Shown: positions 8,123-15,848 of the stretch, one piece after another
Layout of the letters: every line of letters starts with the position of its first letter
Position numbering within the stretch: position 1 is the stretch's first letter
From: Bacteroidales bacterium
GTDB lineage: Bacteria; Bacteroidota; Bacteroidia; Bacteroidales; DTU049
Length of the DNA stretch: 15,848 nucleotides
Assembly: GCA_018432645.1 (NCBI GenBank)
Contig: JAHDSP010000357.1
Location: forward strand, 1 to 15,848
Direction of reading: 5' to 3'
Notes under the pieces: generated by a model
Databases searched by the model: none
The model's input: only the letters and a program-made list of their open reading frames with translations
What the model was told of the DNA's origin: nothing
Position numbers and translations under genes: made by a program

Positions 8123-8362
8123 ATGAGTCAAATTGAAGAAAAAGTAAAAGCTATCATCGTAGACAAATTAGGAGTTAATGAAAATGAAGTAATTCCAGAA
8201 GCAAGTTTTACTAATGATCTAGGAGCAGATTCTCTAGATACTGTAGAATTAATTATGGAATTTGAAAAAGAATTTAATCTAAGTATTCCTGACGAAGATG
8301 CTGAAAAAATCACTACTGTAGGTGAAGCTATTGATTATATCAATCAGCACATTCAAAAGTAA
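8123..8362 (+). CDS. acpP: acyl carrier protein
   Basis: This small acidic protein carries growing fatty acyl chains on a 4'-phosphopantetheine arm for the type II fatty acid synthase. It has 79 residues, the usual size. The attachment serine is S37 in [17 protein letters not shown], followed by helix III with the acidic stretch [12 protein letters not shown]. The ATG lies downstream of a clear promoter. It is the first gene of acpP-fabF-rnc, 12 bp ahead of fabF, the order seen across Bacteroidota. The IS630 element directly upstream leaves the promoter intact. Confidence 0.97.
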   Translation: MSQIEEKVKAIIVDKLGVNENEVIPEASFTNDLGADSLDTVELIMEFEKEFNLSIPDEDAEKITTVGEAIDYINQHIQK

Positions 8363-8374
8363 AAAGCTAATACA

Positions 8375-9625
8375 ATGGATCGCAGACGAGTAGTTATAAC
8401 TGGAGTCGGTGCCATTACTCCTTTAGGTAATAATGTAGAAGATTTTTGGAAATCACTACTCGAGGGAGTTAGTGGCGCTGACTTCATTACTCATTTTGAT
8501 GCTTCTAAATTTAAAACAAAATTTGCCTGTGAAGTTAAAAATTTTGATCCTGCTGATTACTTTGATAGAAAAGAACTACGTAAATATGACTTGGTTTCTA
8601 CCTATGGAATAGTAACAGCTAATCAAGCCATTGCAGATGCTAATATTAATCCTGCTGATATTGACCCTTATAGAGTTGGTGTAGTATGGAGTAGTGGCAT
8701 TGGTGGTATTCAAACCTTTTTTCAAGAAATAAAAAATTTTGTAGAAGGTGATGGTACTCCTCGCTATAATCCATTTTTTGTACCTAAAATGATAATTGAT
8801 ATCACTGCTGGTCATATTAGTATGGTACATGGTTTCAAAGGTCCTAACTATGCAACAGTATCTGCATGTGCCTCATCAGCTAATGCTATAGTAGATGCAA
8901 TATTGCTTATTCGCTCTGGCTATGCTGACATTATCGTCACCGGTGGTTGCGAAGCTGCTATTACTGAACCTGGTATGGGTGGGTTTAACTCTATGAATGC
9001 TATATCTGTCAGGAATGATGACCCAAAAACGGCATCTAGACCTTTTGATAAAGATCGTGATGGCTTCGTAATGGGTGAAGGTGCTGCTGGATTGATAATA
9101 GAAGATTTAGAACATGCTAAAAAACGTGGTGCTAAAATTTATGCTGAAATTCTAGGCTTCGGGCTTAGTGCTGATGCATATCACATTACTGCACCACATC
9201 CTGAAGGTGAAGGAGCTAAACATGCTATGAGCTTCGCACTCAATGATGGTGGTATTGATAAATCTAAAATAGATCATATCAATACACATGGTACTGCTAC
9301 TCCTACAGGTGACATTGCTGAGGCTAAAGCTATTGTAGGTGTTTTTGGTGAACATGCTAAAAATATTTCTATCAATTCTACCAAATCTATGCATGGCCAT
9401 CTATTAGGTGCTGCCGGTGCTTTAGAGTCTTTAGCTACTATTTTGAGTATCAAAAATAATGTAGTACCACCTACTATTAATCACTTCACTGATGATCCAG
9501 AGCTACCTCAGCTAGATTATACTTTTAATCATAAAAAGGAAAGAATTGTCAACTACGCTATTAGTAATACTTTTGGTTTTGGTGGACATAATGTTTCTTT
9601 ACTTTTTGGGAAATATAATGATTAG
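8375..9625 (+). CDS. fabF: beta-ketoacyl-ACP synthase II
   Basis: It condenses malonyl-ACP with an acyl-ACP in each elongation round of fatty acid synthesis; the enzyme is cytosolic and partners with the AcpP encoded just upstream. The 416 residues match FabF. The catalytic triad is visible: nucleophile C165 (SACASS), H305 (NTHGTATPTGD) and H342 (SMHGHLLGAAG). The N-terminus RRVVITGVGAITPLG is standard and fixes the ATG. The C-terminal NTFGFGGHN loop with its conserved phenylalanine is present. The stop codon lies 2 bp before the TTG start of rnc, so the two are probably translationally coupled. FabB-like activity cannot be excluded from sequence alone, but length and context favour FabF. Confidence 0.96.
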   Translation: MDRRRVVITGVGAITPLGNNVEDFWKSLLEGVSGADFITHFDASKFKTKFACEVKNFDPADYFDRKELRKYDLVSTYGIVTANQAIADANINPADIDPYRVGVVWSSGIGGIQTFFQEIKNFVEGDGTPRYNPFFVPKMIIDITAGHISMVHGFKGPNYATVSACASSANAIVDAILLIRSGYADIIVTGGCEAAITEPGMGGFNSMNAISVRNDDPKTASRPFDKDRDGFVMGEGAAGLIIEDLEHAKKRGAKIYAEILGFGLSADAYHITAPHPEGEGAKHAMSFALNDGGIDKSKIDHINTHGTATPTGDIAEAKAIVGVFGEHAKNISINSTKSMHGHLLGAAGALESLATILSIKNNVVPPTINHFTDDPELPQLDYTFNHKKERIVNYAISNTFGFGGHNVSLLFGKYND

Positions 9626-9627
9626 TT

Positions 9628-10335
9628 TTGGAACTAACATTAAAAAGAAATAATAAAGAATTAAAATCATTAAGAAAAGCAATTAATGATATTTTTGGGT
9701 TTAATCCAAAAAATATTTTTTTATATCAATTAGCCTTGACATCACGTTTTGTCGAGGCTTTTTTTAGTGGTGAAAAGATATCAAATGAAAGATTGGAGTT
9801 TTTAGGTGATGCAGTCATAGACCTTATCATTAGTCAATATTTATTTAGCAAATTCCCATATAAAGATGAGGGTTTTCTCACAGAGATACGTTCTCGTATC
9901 GTAAACACTGAATATTTAAGTATTATTGCCAAAGATATAAAACTATCTGAAATTGCAGAAAAATTTATTCCTGTTAATCATAAGACACCTCCTAAAAATT
10001 GGCTTGGAAATGTATTTGAAGCCTTTATAGGTGCTATGTTTTTAGATAAAGGGTATGATTTCTGTTATGATTTTTTTATTAGTTATATAGCAAATAAAAC
10101 TTTGGATATTGAGAATATTATTGAACAAAAGCAAAACTACAAAAGTCAATTGATAGAATATTGTCAAAAAAATAAACTAAAGATCGAATTTAAATCCGAA
10201 AAATTAGACAGTGGTAGTGATTTTAAAATTAAAATTTTTATAAATAATAAACTTAAAGGAGAATCTACCGCTCCTACCATAAAACAAGGTGAAAAAGATG
10301 CTGCTAAAATTGCTTATGAAAATATAGATAAATAG
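9628..10335 (+). CDS. rnc: ribonuclease III, TTG start
   Basis: RNase III cuts double-stranded RNA, chiefly in rRNA maturation and regulated mRNA decay. The 235 residues contain the signature NERLEFLGDAVIDLI (53-67, with E57 and D61 at the metal site) and GNVFEAFIGAMFLD (127-140, with E131). A C-terminal double-stranded RNA-binding domain runs from about residue 170 (YKSQLIEYC) to the end. The usual second metal-site Asp (E. coli D114 in DTVEA) is Asn128 here. I recall GNxFEA as common in Bacteroidota, so activity is probably normal. No in-frame ATG exists near the start. TTG at 9628, 2 bp after the fabF stop, is the only reasonable initiator, which implies coupling to fabF. Confidence 0.93.
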   Translation: MELTLKRNNKELKSLRKAINDIFGFNPKNIFLYQLALTSRFVEAFFSGEKISNERLEFLGDAVIDLIISQYLFSKFPYKDEGFLTEIRSRIVNTEYLSIIAKDIKLSEIAEKFIPVNHKTPPKNWLGNVFEAFIGAMFLDKGYDFCYDFFISYIANKTLDIENIIEQKQNYKSQLIEYCQKNKLKIEFKSEKLDSGSDFKIKIFINNKLKGESTAPTIKQGEKDAAKIAYENIDK

Positions 10336-10412
10336 AATTTTATTCATTAGCAAATAATTTTTTATTTTTCTGATTTCCATTTATTAAAACAACTTCATTA
10401 CTTTGTATATAC

Positions 10413-10443
10413 TTTGTAATGTTCTTATTTTTTTGTAATTTTG
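10413..10443 (+). promoter_or_regulatory. ffh promoter
   Basis: TTTG at 10413-10416, a 19-bp spacer and TAATTTTG at 10436-10443 form a complete Bacteroidota-type promoter. The box ends 13 nt before the ffh ATG. The -33 TTTG is part of the second of two 9-bp direct repeats (TACTTTGTA at 10399-10407 and 10410-10418). Confidence 0.75.
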
Positions 10444-10456
10444 TAAAAAATATTAT

Positions 10457-11797
10457 ATGTTTGATAATCTAAGTGATAGGCTAGAACAGGCATTTAAAAA
10501 AATAAAAGGACAGGGACGTATTTCAGAGATTAATATTTCTGAGACATTAAAAGAGATTAGACGTGCATTAGTAGATGCTGATGTTAACTACAAAATAGCT
10601 AAATCTTTCACAGATAATGTTAAAAATAAAGCTATCGGACAACAAGTGATCAAGAGTGTATCTCCAGGTCAGATGATGATAAAAATTGTCCATGATGAGT
10701 TAGTAGATCTGATGGGAGGTCAAGCTGTTGATTTAAATTTGAAAAGTAAACCAGCTGTCATCTTATTAGCAGGATTACAAGGTAGTGGAAAAACTACCTT
10801 TGCTGCCAAGCTAGCTCGCTATCTTAAAAATAATAAAAAACGTAATGTGATGTTAATAGCCTGCGATGTCTATCGTCCTGCTGCTATCAATCAATTAAAA
10901 ACACTCGGTGAGCAAGCTGGCGTTCAGGTATTTGCTAATGAAGATGAAAAAAATCCTGTAAAAATTGCTCTCGATGCCCTTAAATATGCAAAAGAAAATG
11001 ATATTAATACAATAATAGTAGATACTGCTGGTCGTTTAGCTATAGATGAAGATATGATGAAAGAAATCAGAATGCTTTATGATGTTCTCAAACCAGACGA
11101 AACATTATTTGTAGTAGATGCTATGACTGGACAAGATGCTGTAAATACTGCAAAAGCTTTTAATGATGTTTTAGATTATGATGGAGTTGTTCTTACAAAA
11201 TTAGACGGCGATACACGCGGTGGTGCTGCTATCTCCATTAAAGCCACAGTAAATAAACCTATTAAATTTAGTAGTATCGGAGAAAAATTGGATGATATTG
11301 ATGTTTTTCATCCTGATAGAATGGCTAGTAGAATTCTAGGAATGGGTGATATTGTATCATTCGTTGAACGTGCCCAACAGCAGGTAGATGAACAAAAAGC
11401 TCGTGAGGTAGAGAAAAAAATCAAAAAAAATAAATTTGATTTCAATGATTTTCTTGATCAAGTGCAGCAAATAAAAAAAATGGGAAATCTTAAAAATCTC
11501 ATGAGCATGATTCCTGGTATGAATAAAGCTATTAGAGATATAGATATTGATGATGACGCATTTAAACAAATAGAGGCCATTATTCATTCTATGACACCCT
11601 ATGAGCGTGAACATCCAGAATCACTAAATGGATCTAGAAAAATTAGAATTGCTAAAGGTAGCGGCACTACTGTGCAAGATGTAAATACCTTTTTAAAACA
11701 GTTTGAAGAAATGCGAAAAATGATGAAAAAAGTTCTAAATGCAGATCCTAAACAATTAAAAAGAATGGAACAATTAAATAAAAATTTATTCTCATGA
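10457..11797 (+). CDS. ffh: signal recognition particle GTPase Ffh
   Basis: Ffh (SRP54) binds signal sequences of nascent inner-membrane and secreted proteins together with 4.5S RNA, and docks the ribosome on FtsY at the membrane. It has 446 residues. Domain order: an N helical bundle (1-90); the G domain with GLQGSGKTT (106-114), DVYRPAA (137-143), DTAGR (189-193) and [12 protein letters not shown] (247-258); and the methionine-rich M domain from about 298, including the SRP RNA-binding segment ending [13 protein letters not shown]. All GTPase motifs are intact. The ATG follows a strong promoter closely. Its last codons overlap folD by 4 bp (ATGA), so the pair is co-transcribed. Neither the 4.5S RNA gene nor ftsY is in the window. 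Confidence 0.97.
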   Translation: MFDNLSDRLEQAFKKIKGQGRISEINISETLKEIRRALVDADVNYKIAKSFTDNVKNKAIGQQVIKSVSPGQMMIKIVHDELVDLMGGQAVDLNLKSKPAVILLAGLQGSGKTTFAAKLARYLKNNKKRNVMLIACDVYRPAAINQLKTLGEQAGVQVFANEDEKNPVKIALDALKYAKENDINTIIVDTAGRLAIDEDMMKEIRMLYDVLKPDETLFVVDAMTGQDAVNTAKAFNDVLDYDGVVLTKLDGDTRGGAAISIKATVNKPIKFSSIGEKLDDIDVFHPDRMASRILGMGDIVSFVERAQQQVDEQKAREVEKKIKKNKFDFNDFLDQVQQIKKMGNLKNLMSMIPGMNKAIRDIDIDDDAFKQIEAIIHSMTPYEREHPESLNGSRKIRIAKGSGTTVQDVNTFLKQFEEMRKMMKKVLNADPKQLKRMEQLNKNLFS

Positions 11798-12678
11798 ACA
11801 TTTTAGATGGTAAAGCTACAGCAGAGCAAATAAAAGAAGAAATTAAAGCTCAAGTAGCACAATTTATAGACGATGGCTTTAGACCACCTCATCTAGCTGC
11901 TGTACTTGTAGGCAACAATCCTGCTAGCGAAACTTATGTTAGAAATAAAGAAAAAAATAGTAAATTAGTTGGTTTTACATCATCAGTTTATAATTTGCCA
12001 ATAGATACTTGCGAAGATGAATTGCTTAAAGTAGTTGGATTCCTTAATGATGACCCAGATGTAGATGGCTTCATTGTACAGCTACCTTTACCTGAGCACA
12101 TAAATGAAGAAAAAATTATTAATACTATCAATCCCCAAAAAGATGTAGATGGATTTCATCCAATTAATGTTGGTAAAATGGTTCTTGGTATAGATACATA
12201 CTTGCCCGCCACTCCTAGTGGTATTATTGAATTACTAAAACGTAATAATATAGAAACTACAGGTAAACATGCTGTGATAATTGGTAGATCAAATATAGTT
12301 GGTACACCATTATCTATATTATTATCTAGAAAAAATGATTTTGGCAATTGCACGGTTACCCTTTGTCATTCTCAGACTCCCAATATACAAGAGTTTTCTT
12401 TGCAAGCTGATATTTTAGTAGCTGCAATTGGTAAGCCAGCTTTTGTGAAAGCAGATATGGTAAAAGATGATGCAATAGTTATAGATGTAGGCATAAATAC
12501 TGTACCAGACAATACAAAAAAAAGTGGATACAGAACAGTAGGTGATGTAGATTTTGATGAAGTATCTAAAAAGGCTTCATGGATAACACCAGTACCAGGA
12601 GGCATTGGTCCTATGACTATTGTTAGTTTACTCATGAATACACTGAAAGCTTATAAATATAGATTTAATCTCTCTTGA
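11794..12678 (+). CDS. folD: bifunctional methylene-THF dehydrogenase / methenyl-THF cyclohydrolase
   Basis: FolD oxidises 5,10-methylene-THF to methenyl-THF and hydrolyses it to 10-formyl-THF, feeding purine synthesis and initiator-tRNA formylation; it is cytosolic. The 294 residues match the family. Visible sites: Y48 and catalytic K52 in YVRNK, QLPLPEH, the [10 protein letters not shown] signature, PATPSG, the dinucleotide-binding GRSNIVGTP, and PGGIGPMT near the C-terminus. The ATG overlaps the ffh stop codon (ATGA), the start expected for translational coupling. ffh next to folD is known from other Bacteroidota, though the proteins share no pathway. The gene ends in TGA, showing that TGA is a stop codon here. 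Confidence 0.96.
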   Translation: MNILDGKATAEQIKEEIKAQVAQFIDDGFRPPHLAAVLVGNNPASETYVRNKEKNSKLVGFTSSVYNLPIDTCEDELLKVVGFLNDDPDVDGFIVQLPLPEHINEEKIINTINPQKDVDGFHPINVGKMVLGIDTYLPATPSGIIELLKRNNIETTGKHAVIIGRSNIVGTPLSILLSRKNDFGNCTVTLCHSQTPNIQEFSLQADILVAAIGKPAFVKADMVKDDAIVIDVGINTVPDNTKKSGYRTVGDVDFDEVSKKASWITPVPGGIGPMTIVSLLMNTLKAYKYRFNLS

Positions 12679-12734
12679 TTTTAATAATTCAATATTCCAT
12701 TTGACTTTTTGAAAATTATTTTTTGCTATTTTTT

Positions 12735-13802
12735 ATGTTATTAAAAAGATTAGAGCTTACAAATTTTAAAATACATGATTATTTAAAATTAGAATTTTCT
12801 GAAGGTCTTAATTATATTGTGGGAGATAATGGTATAGGAAAAACCTCTATCCTCGATAGCATTTATTATTTAGGACTTACACGCAATCCTTATAATATTA
12901 CTGATAATAAATTTATACAATTTAATAAAGAATTTTTTTTAATAAAGGGATTTTTTTATTCAGATAATAATAGTCCAGAAAATATAGAAATTTTATATCA
13001 TAATATTAATGGTAAAAAAGTAGGCAGAAATGAAAAATTCTATAAAAGATTTTCATCTCATTTAGGACTTATCCCTATGGTTTTTATTTGTCCATCGGAT
13101 ATTTACGAGCTAGTCTGCAATCAAGAAAACAGACGTAAACTGATAGATCAAATTTTATCACAACAAAGTAGTAATTATCTGAATGCTTTACAAAATTATC
13201 AAAAGCTTTTACAACAAAGAAACCATTTGTTAAAACAACAAAACTTGTTTGGTAAAGATTTTTCTAATATGCTAAATGCTATTGATACTAATATAATACC
13301 TCTGGATAAAGAAATTTATAAATATCGAACTAATTTAATAGCTGATATTAATAAAACTATTAATAATATTTTTTATTCCATATCTAATATTGATGTGCCT
13401 GTATCTGTACAATACGTATCAAACATTGATCCTGAGAACTTAGAAAATCTTTTTAATGACACCCTAGAAAATGATCTTCGTCTGACACATACTACGATAG
13501 GTATTCATAGAGATAAATTGTATTTTTTATTTAATAATGATGATATCTCACAGATAGCGTCTCAAGGACAACAAAAATTATTTATCATAGCTCTTAAATT
13601 ATCTTTGTACCAGTGGTTAAGTAATCATTATAATGAACATGCAATTTTGCTATTAGATGATATTTTTGATAAATTGGATAAGTATCGAACAAATAAATTA
13701 TTAGAACAATTACAAAATTTTAATCTAACTCAAATTTTTATAACTGATACAGATGCTGATAGAATAGCTAACGATCAGGTAAATAATTTAATAGTTTTAT
13801 AA
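12735..13802 (+). CDS. recF: DNA replication and repair protein RecF
   Basis: RecF is an SMC-like ABC ATPase that acts with RecO and RecR to load RecA at single-strand gaps. From the ATG at 12735 it has 355 residues, the family length. The Walker A loop is GDNGIGKTS (30-38), the signature motif is ASQGQQKLF (275-283), and Walker B is ILLLDDIFDKLD (304-315). A helical arm spans about residues 125-215, with FICPSDIYEL ahead of it. I prefer ATG 12735 over an in-frame TTG 12 bp upstream because it gives the standard N-terminus (LxxLxLxNFKxH). It starts 56 bp after folD with no convincing promoter, so it may be transcribed with ffh-folD. It is not next to dnaA, dnaN or gyrB here. Confidence 0.94.
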   Translation: MLLKRLELTNFKIHDYLKLEFSEGLNYIVGDNGIGKTSILDSIYYLGLTRNPYNITDNKFIQFNKEFFLIKGFFYSDNNSPENIEILYHNINGKKVGRNEKFYKRFSSHLGLIPMVFICPSDIYELVCNQENRRKLIDQILSQQSSNYLNALQNYQKLLQQRNHLLKQQNLFGKDFSNMLNAIDTNIIPLDKEIYKYRTNLIADINKTINNIFYSISNIDVPVSVQYVSNIDPENLENLFNDTLENDLRLTHTTIGIHRDKLYFLFNNDDISQIASQGQQKLFIIALKLSLYQWLSNHYNEHAILLLDDIFDKLDKYRTNKLLEQLQNFNLTQIFITDTDADRIANDQVNNLIVL

Positions 13803-13855
13803 ATTTCTTTCAAATATATTTTAATTTTGATTTATTATAATTCAAAAAAATGATA

Positions 13856-13863
13856 TAATTTTG
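13856..13863 (+). promoter_or_regulatory. efp promoter -7 box
   Basis: TAATTTTG, preceded by TA, is a full TAnnTTTG match ending 12 nt before the efp ATG. The nearest upstream TTTG (13826-13829) is 26 bp away, too far for a standard spacer, so only the -7 box is claimed. Confidence 0.6.
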
Positions 13864-13875
13864 TCAAAAATTTAA

Positions 13876-14445
13876 ATGGCAACAACAGCAGATATAAGTA
13901 ATGGAATATGTATAGAATTTAATGGTGAGCTATACACAGTAGTAGAATTTCAACATGTAAAACCAGGAAAAGGCGGTGCATTTGTTAGGACAAAACTAAA
14001 ACATATTCCTAGCGGGCGTATACTTCAGAATACTTTTCAATCAGGAGTTAAAATCAACATTCAAAGAATAGAAAGACGTCCTTATCAATTTTTATATAAG
14101 GATAATGAAGATTATCATTTTATGCATGTAGAGACATTTGAGCAAGTAATGATTCCTGAATCGCTTATTAATGCTCCGCAATTTCTTAAAGAAGGCCAAG
14201 AGGTAGAAATAGTTTTTCATGCAGAAACTGAAACTCCACTATTTTGTGAATTACCTACATATGTAGTTTTAGAGATAACATATAGCGAACCTGGTCTAAG
14301 GGGTGATACTGCTACTAATGCTATGAAACCTGCCATTTTAGAAACTGGTGCTGAAATTAGAGTTCCACTTTTTATCAATGTTGGTGATAAAATTAAAGTA
14401 AATACTCAAACAGGTGAGTATGGTGAAAGAGTTAATAAAGATTGA
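13876..14445 (+). CDS. efp: elongation factor P
   Basis: EF-P binds between the ribosomal P and E sites and relieves stalling at polyproline stretches. The 189 residues show the three-barrel layout: a KOW-like domain I (1-65), an OB domain II (about 66-127), and a C-terminal OB domain with the EF-P signature near 150-170 ([19 protein letters not shown]). The tip of the domain I loop is KPGKGGAF with lysine K32, equivalent to the beta-lysylated K34 of E. coli; no EpmA or EpmB gene is in the window. The ATG follows a promoter box by 12 nt and gives the standard start. It is 35 bp ahead of lpxD, a pairing seen in other Bacteroidota. The stop codon is TGA. Confidence 0.97.
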   Translation: MATTADISNGICIEFNGELYTVVEFQHVKPGKGGAFVRTKLKHIPSGRILQNTFQSGVKINIQRIERRPYQFLYKDNEDYHFMHVETFEQVMIPESLINAPQFLKEGQEVEIVFHAETETPLFCELPTYVVLEITYSEPGLRGDTATNAMKPAILETGAEIRVPLFINVGDKIKVNTQTGEYGERVNKD

Positions 14446-14480
14446 AAAATAAAAATATTTAACAAAAAAATATTAGAATA

Positions 14481-15488
14481 ATGTACTTAGAAAGACAATA
14501 TAGTATAGAAGAGCTTGTTACAATTATAAATAATCCAATTGCTAAGGTAATAGGAGATAAAAATATTAAAGCAACGGGCATCAATGAGATACATAGAGTT
14601 GTACCTGGAGATATTACATTTGTAGATAATGAAAAATATTTTAATCGTGCACTCAGCTGCTTAGCTTCGATAGTGTTAATTAATAAAGAAGTAGAAGCTC
14701 CTAATGGGAAAGTTCTAATATACTCAGATGATCCTTTTAGAGATTATGTAAAATTAGTAAAGTTTTTTGCACCTTTCCAGCCACAGGAAATGCCTATACA
14801 TCCAAGTGCTGAAATTGGTGAAGGCACCATAATTCAGCCTTTAGTATTCATCGGGCCAAATGTAAAAATTGGTAAAAATTGTATTATTCATCCTAATGTT
14901 TCAATTCATGCAAATACAATCATTGGTAATAATGTAATTATTAATAGTGGAACAGTAATAGGAGGAGAAGCATTTTATTTCAAAAGACGCCCAGACTATC
15001 TAGATAAATTAGAAGGGTGTGGCAGAGTAGTCATAGAAGACGATGTAGAAATAGGATCATGCTGCACAATAGATAGAGGCGTATCATCTGATACCATTAT
15101 AGGTAAAGGATCAAAATTAGATAATTTAATACAAGTAGGACATGATACTATCATAGGGAAAAATTGCTTAATAGCTGCTCAGGCAGGAATAGCTGGTGTA
15201 GTAAATATGGAGGATAACGTAATCCTTTGGGGACAAGTTGGAGTACAAAAAGATCTTACTATAGGTAAGGGAGCAATAGTTTTAGGACAATCTGGCGTTG
15301 CTAAATCTTTAGAAGGTGGCAAAGTTTATTTTGGTAGCCCAGCATCTGATGCATCAGATAAAATGCGAGAAATTGCTTTATTAAAGAAATTACCAGAATT
15401 ATTCGAAGCTGTCAGTAAATTAATGAAAAATAATGGCATTTCGTCAGATTTGAAAATTAGTCATAAAGATATAAATAATATCGAGTAG
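14481..15488 (+). CDS. lpxD: LpxD-type UDP-3-O-acylglucosamine N-acyltransferase
   Basis: LpxD adds a 3-hydroxyacyl chain from acyl-ACP to the 2-amino group of UDP-3-O-acyl-glucosamine, the third step of lipid A synthesis, in the cytoplasm. The 335 residues comprise an N-terminal uridine-binding-type domain (about 1-105, with VPGDITFVDN) and a left-handed beta-helix built of hexapeptide repeats ([LIV]-G-x-x at many positions from 107 to 290). The putative catalytic histidine is H221 in QVGHDTIIG, matching the QIAHN site of E. coli LpxD, and GSCCTIDRG is also conserved. As I recall, Bacteroidota often have two LpxD-like proteins and the one beside efp is the divergent paralogue, so its exact substrate is less certain. 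It probably shares a transcript with efp; no separate promoter is evident. Confidence 0.85.
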   Translation: MYLERQYSIEELVTIINNPIAKVIGDKNIKATGINEIHRVVPGDITFVDNEKYFNRALSCLASIVLINKEVEAPNGKVLIYSDDPFRDYVKLVKFFAPFQPQEMPIHPSAEIGEGTIIQPLVFIGPNVKIGKNCIIHPNVSIHANTIIGNNVIINSGTVIGGEAFYFKRRPDYLDKLEGCGRVVIEDDVEIGSCCTIDRGVSSDTIIGKGSKLDNLIQVGHDTIIGKNCLIAAQAGIAGVVNMEDNVILWGQVGVQKDLTIGKGAIVLGQSGVAKSLEGGKVYFGSPASDASDKMREIALLKKLPELFEAVSKLMKNNGISSDLKISHKDINNIE

Positions 15489-15607
15489 GAATAAGTTTGA
15501 ATAATAACAATTAATTAGTATTATGGGGCGTTTTTAAAAAGGTGTAAGGGATTGTAAATTATAAACATGTTATACTTTAAATATTTTATTATTTAAATAA
15601 AATTTAT

Positions 15608-15615
15608 TAATTTCG
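15608..15615 (+). promoter_or_regulatory. possible transposase promoter -7 box
   Basis: TAATTTCG differs from TAnnTTTG at one position and ends 16 nt before the ATG at 15632, a spacing like that of the IS630 promoter. Weak evidence. Confidence 0.35.
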
Positions 15616-15631
15616 TACAAATTTTATAATT

Positions 15632-15848
15632 ATGAAGGAATTATTAGAAAATATTGATAAATACTTGGCTCTGCCAAAGGATCATAAACGTGATTTCCTA
15701 GATGAGTTATATCAATATCTCGTCAATAACAATGCCACTGCTGTAGATTATCAAAAAGTAAAAATTCAATCTACCGCAGCCATCTGTCCTGATTGCAGAA
15801 GTGAAAATGTAATAAAAGCGGGCAAAAGAAATGGCAGGCAAGTTTATA
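15632..15848 (+). CDS. transposase N-terminus, probably IS1595 family (3'-truncated)
   Basis: Seventy-two codons are visible before the window ends. An N-terminal helical segment (MKELLENIDKYLALPKDHKR) precedes the start of a zinc ribbon: CPDCRSENVIKAGKRNGRQVY, where C-x2-C followed by a K-x-GKRNGRQ turn is the usual opening half of the IS1595/IS1016-type transposase zinc finger. The second cysteine pair and the catalytic domain lie beyond the edge. The start ATG is the only one near a plausible promoter box. Other transposase families share this ribbon, so the family call is probable, not certain. It lies downstream of lpxD in the same direction. Confidence 0.65.
   Translation, partial: MKELLENIDKYLALPKDHKRDFLDELYQYLVNNNATAVDYQKVKIQSTAAICPDCRSENVIKAGKRNGRQVY

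Larger units (their letters stand above)
15525..15848 (+). mobile_element. IS1595-like element, 5' end, cut by the window edge
   Basis: A GGGG at 15525-15528 begins a stretch (GGGGCGTTTTTAAAAAGG) unlike the surrounding AT-only spacer, and a zinc-ribbon transposase gene starts 107 bp later. Elements of this family often begin with GGG, so I place the left end here. The inverted repeat cannot be confirmed because the right end is outside the window. The spacer also holds an AT-only hairpin (15583-15603). Confidence 0.5.

Noticed and set aside
12723..12734. TTG start for recF, and TATTTTTTG at 12717-12725 as its promoter
   Set aside because: ATG 12735 gives the standard RecF N-terminus. The promoter-like sequence has one extra base between TA and TTTG and no -33 partner at a proper spacing.
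12735..13802. recF as a marker of the replication origin
   Set aside because: No dnaA, dnaN, gyrB or DnaA-box cluster nearby; recF is often separated from the origin in Bacteroidota.
1..15848. Alternative genetic code (TGA as Trp), as in some reduced genomes
   Set aside because: folD and efp terminate at TGA, and tryptophans in conserved positions use TGG.
1..15848. CRISPR array, tRNA, rRNA, toxin-antitoxin or phage defence genes
   Set aside because: No regularly spaced repeats, tRNA cloverleaf or matching protein families were seen; all long frames are accounted for by core genes and insertion sequences.

Overview
The window looks like chromosomal DNA from an AT-rich member of the Bacteroidota (roughly 30% GC by eye). 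Three things point there. The promoters carry the Bacteroidota-type -7 box TAnnTTTG, often with an upstream TTG or TTTG, in place of a sigma70 -10 box. The gene order acpP-fabF-rnc and the pair efp-lpxD are typical of the phylum. SecA is about 1,100 residues long, with the phylum's insertion and a C-terminal zinc motif. The standard genetic code is used: folD and efp end in TGA. I cannot name a genus. Low GC plus several insertion sequences would fit a host-associated lineage, but that is inference.

Layout. 1-609: the 3' part of an IS1595-like element whose open frame has lost the expected catalytic residues. 684-1910: ornithine aminotransferase (rocD), followed by a hairpin terminator. 2005-2040: a perfect 36-bp palindrome acting as terminator between rocD and the convergent enolase gene (eno, minus strand, 2058-3350). 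3502-6831: secA, divergent from eno. 6909-8033: a complete IS630-family element with 28-bp imperfect terminal inverted repeats and a transposase split over two frames at an A9 run. 8123-10335: acpP, fabF and rnc (fatty acid synthesis plus RNase III). 10457-12678: ffh and folD, overlapping by 4 bp. 12735-13802: recF. 13876-15488: efp and an lpxD-type acyltransferase. 15525 to the end: the 5' end of another transposase gene with a zinc ribbon, cut by the window edge.

The genes are mostly core functions: glycolysis, protein export (SecA and the SRP GTPase Ffh), fatty acid and lipid A acylation, one-carbon metabolism, recombination repair and elongation factor P. No gap between genes exceeds 300 bp, and I saw no tRNA, rRNA or CRISPR array. 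I found no convincing new multi-gene system. The observations most worth a second look are the IS1595-like protein with replaced catalytic residues and a GC-rich, G-skewed tail; the IS630 slippage site and the palindrome at its promoter; the identical 20-bp promoter core shared by secA and ffh; and the very short leaders predicted for several core genes.
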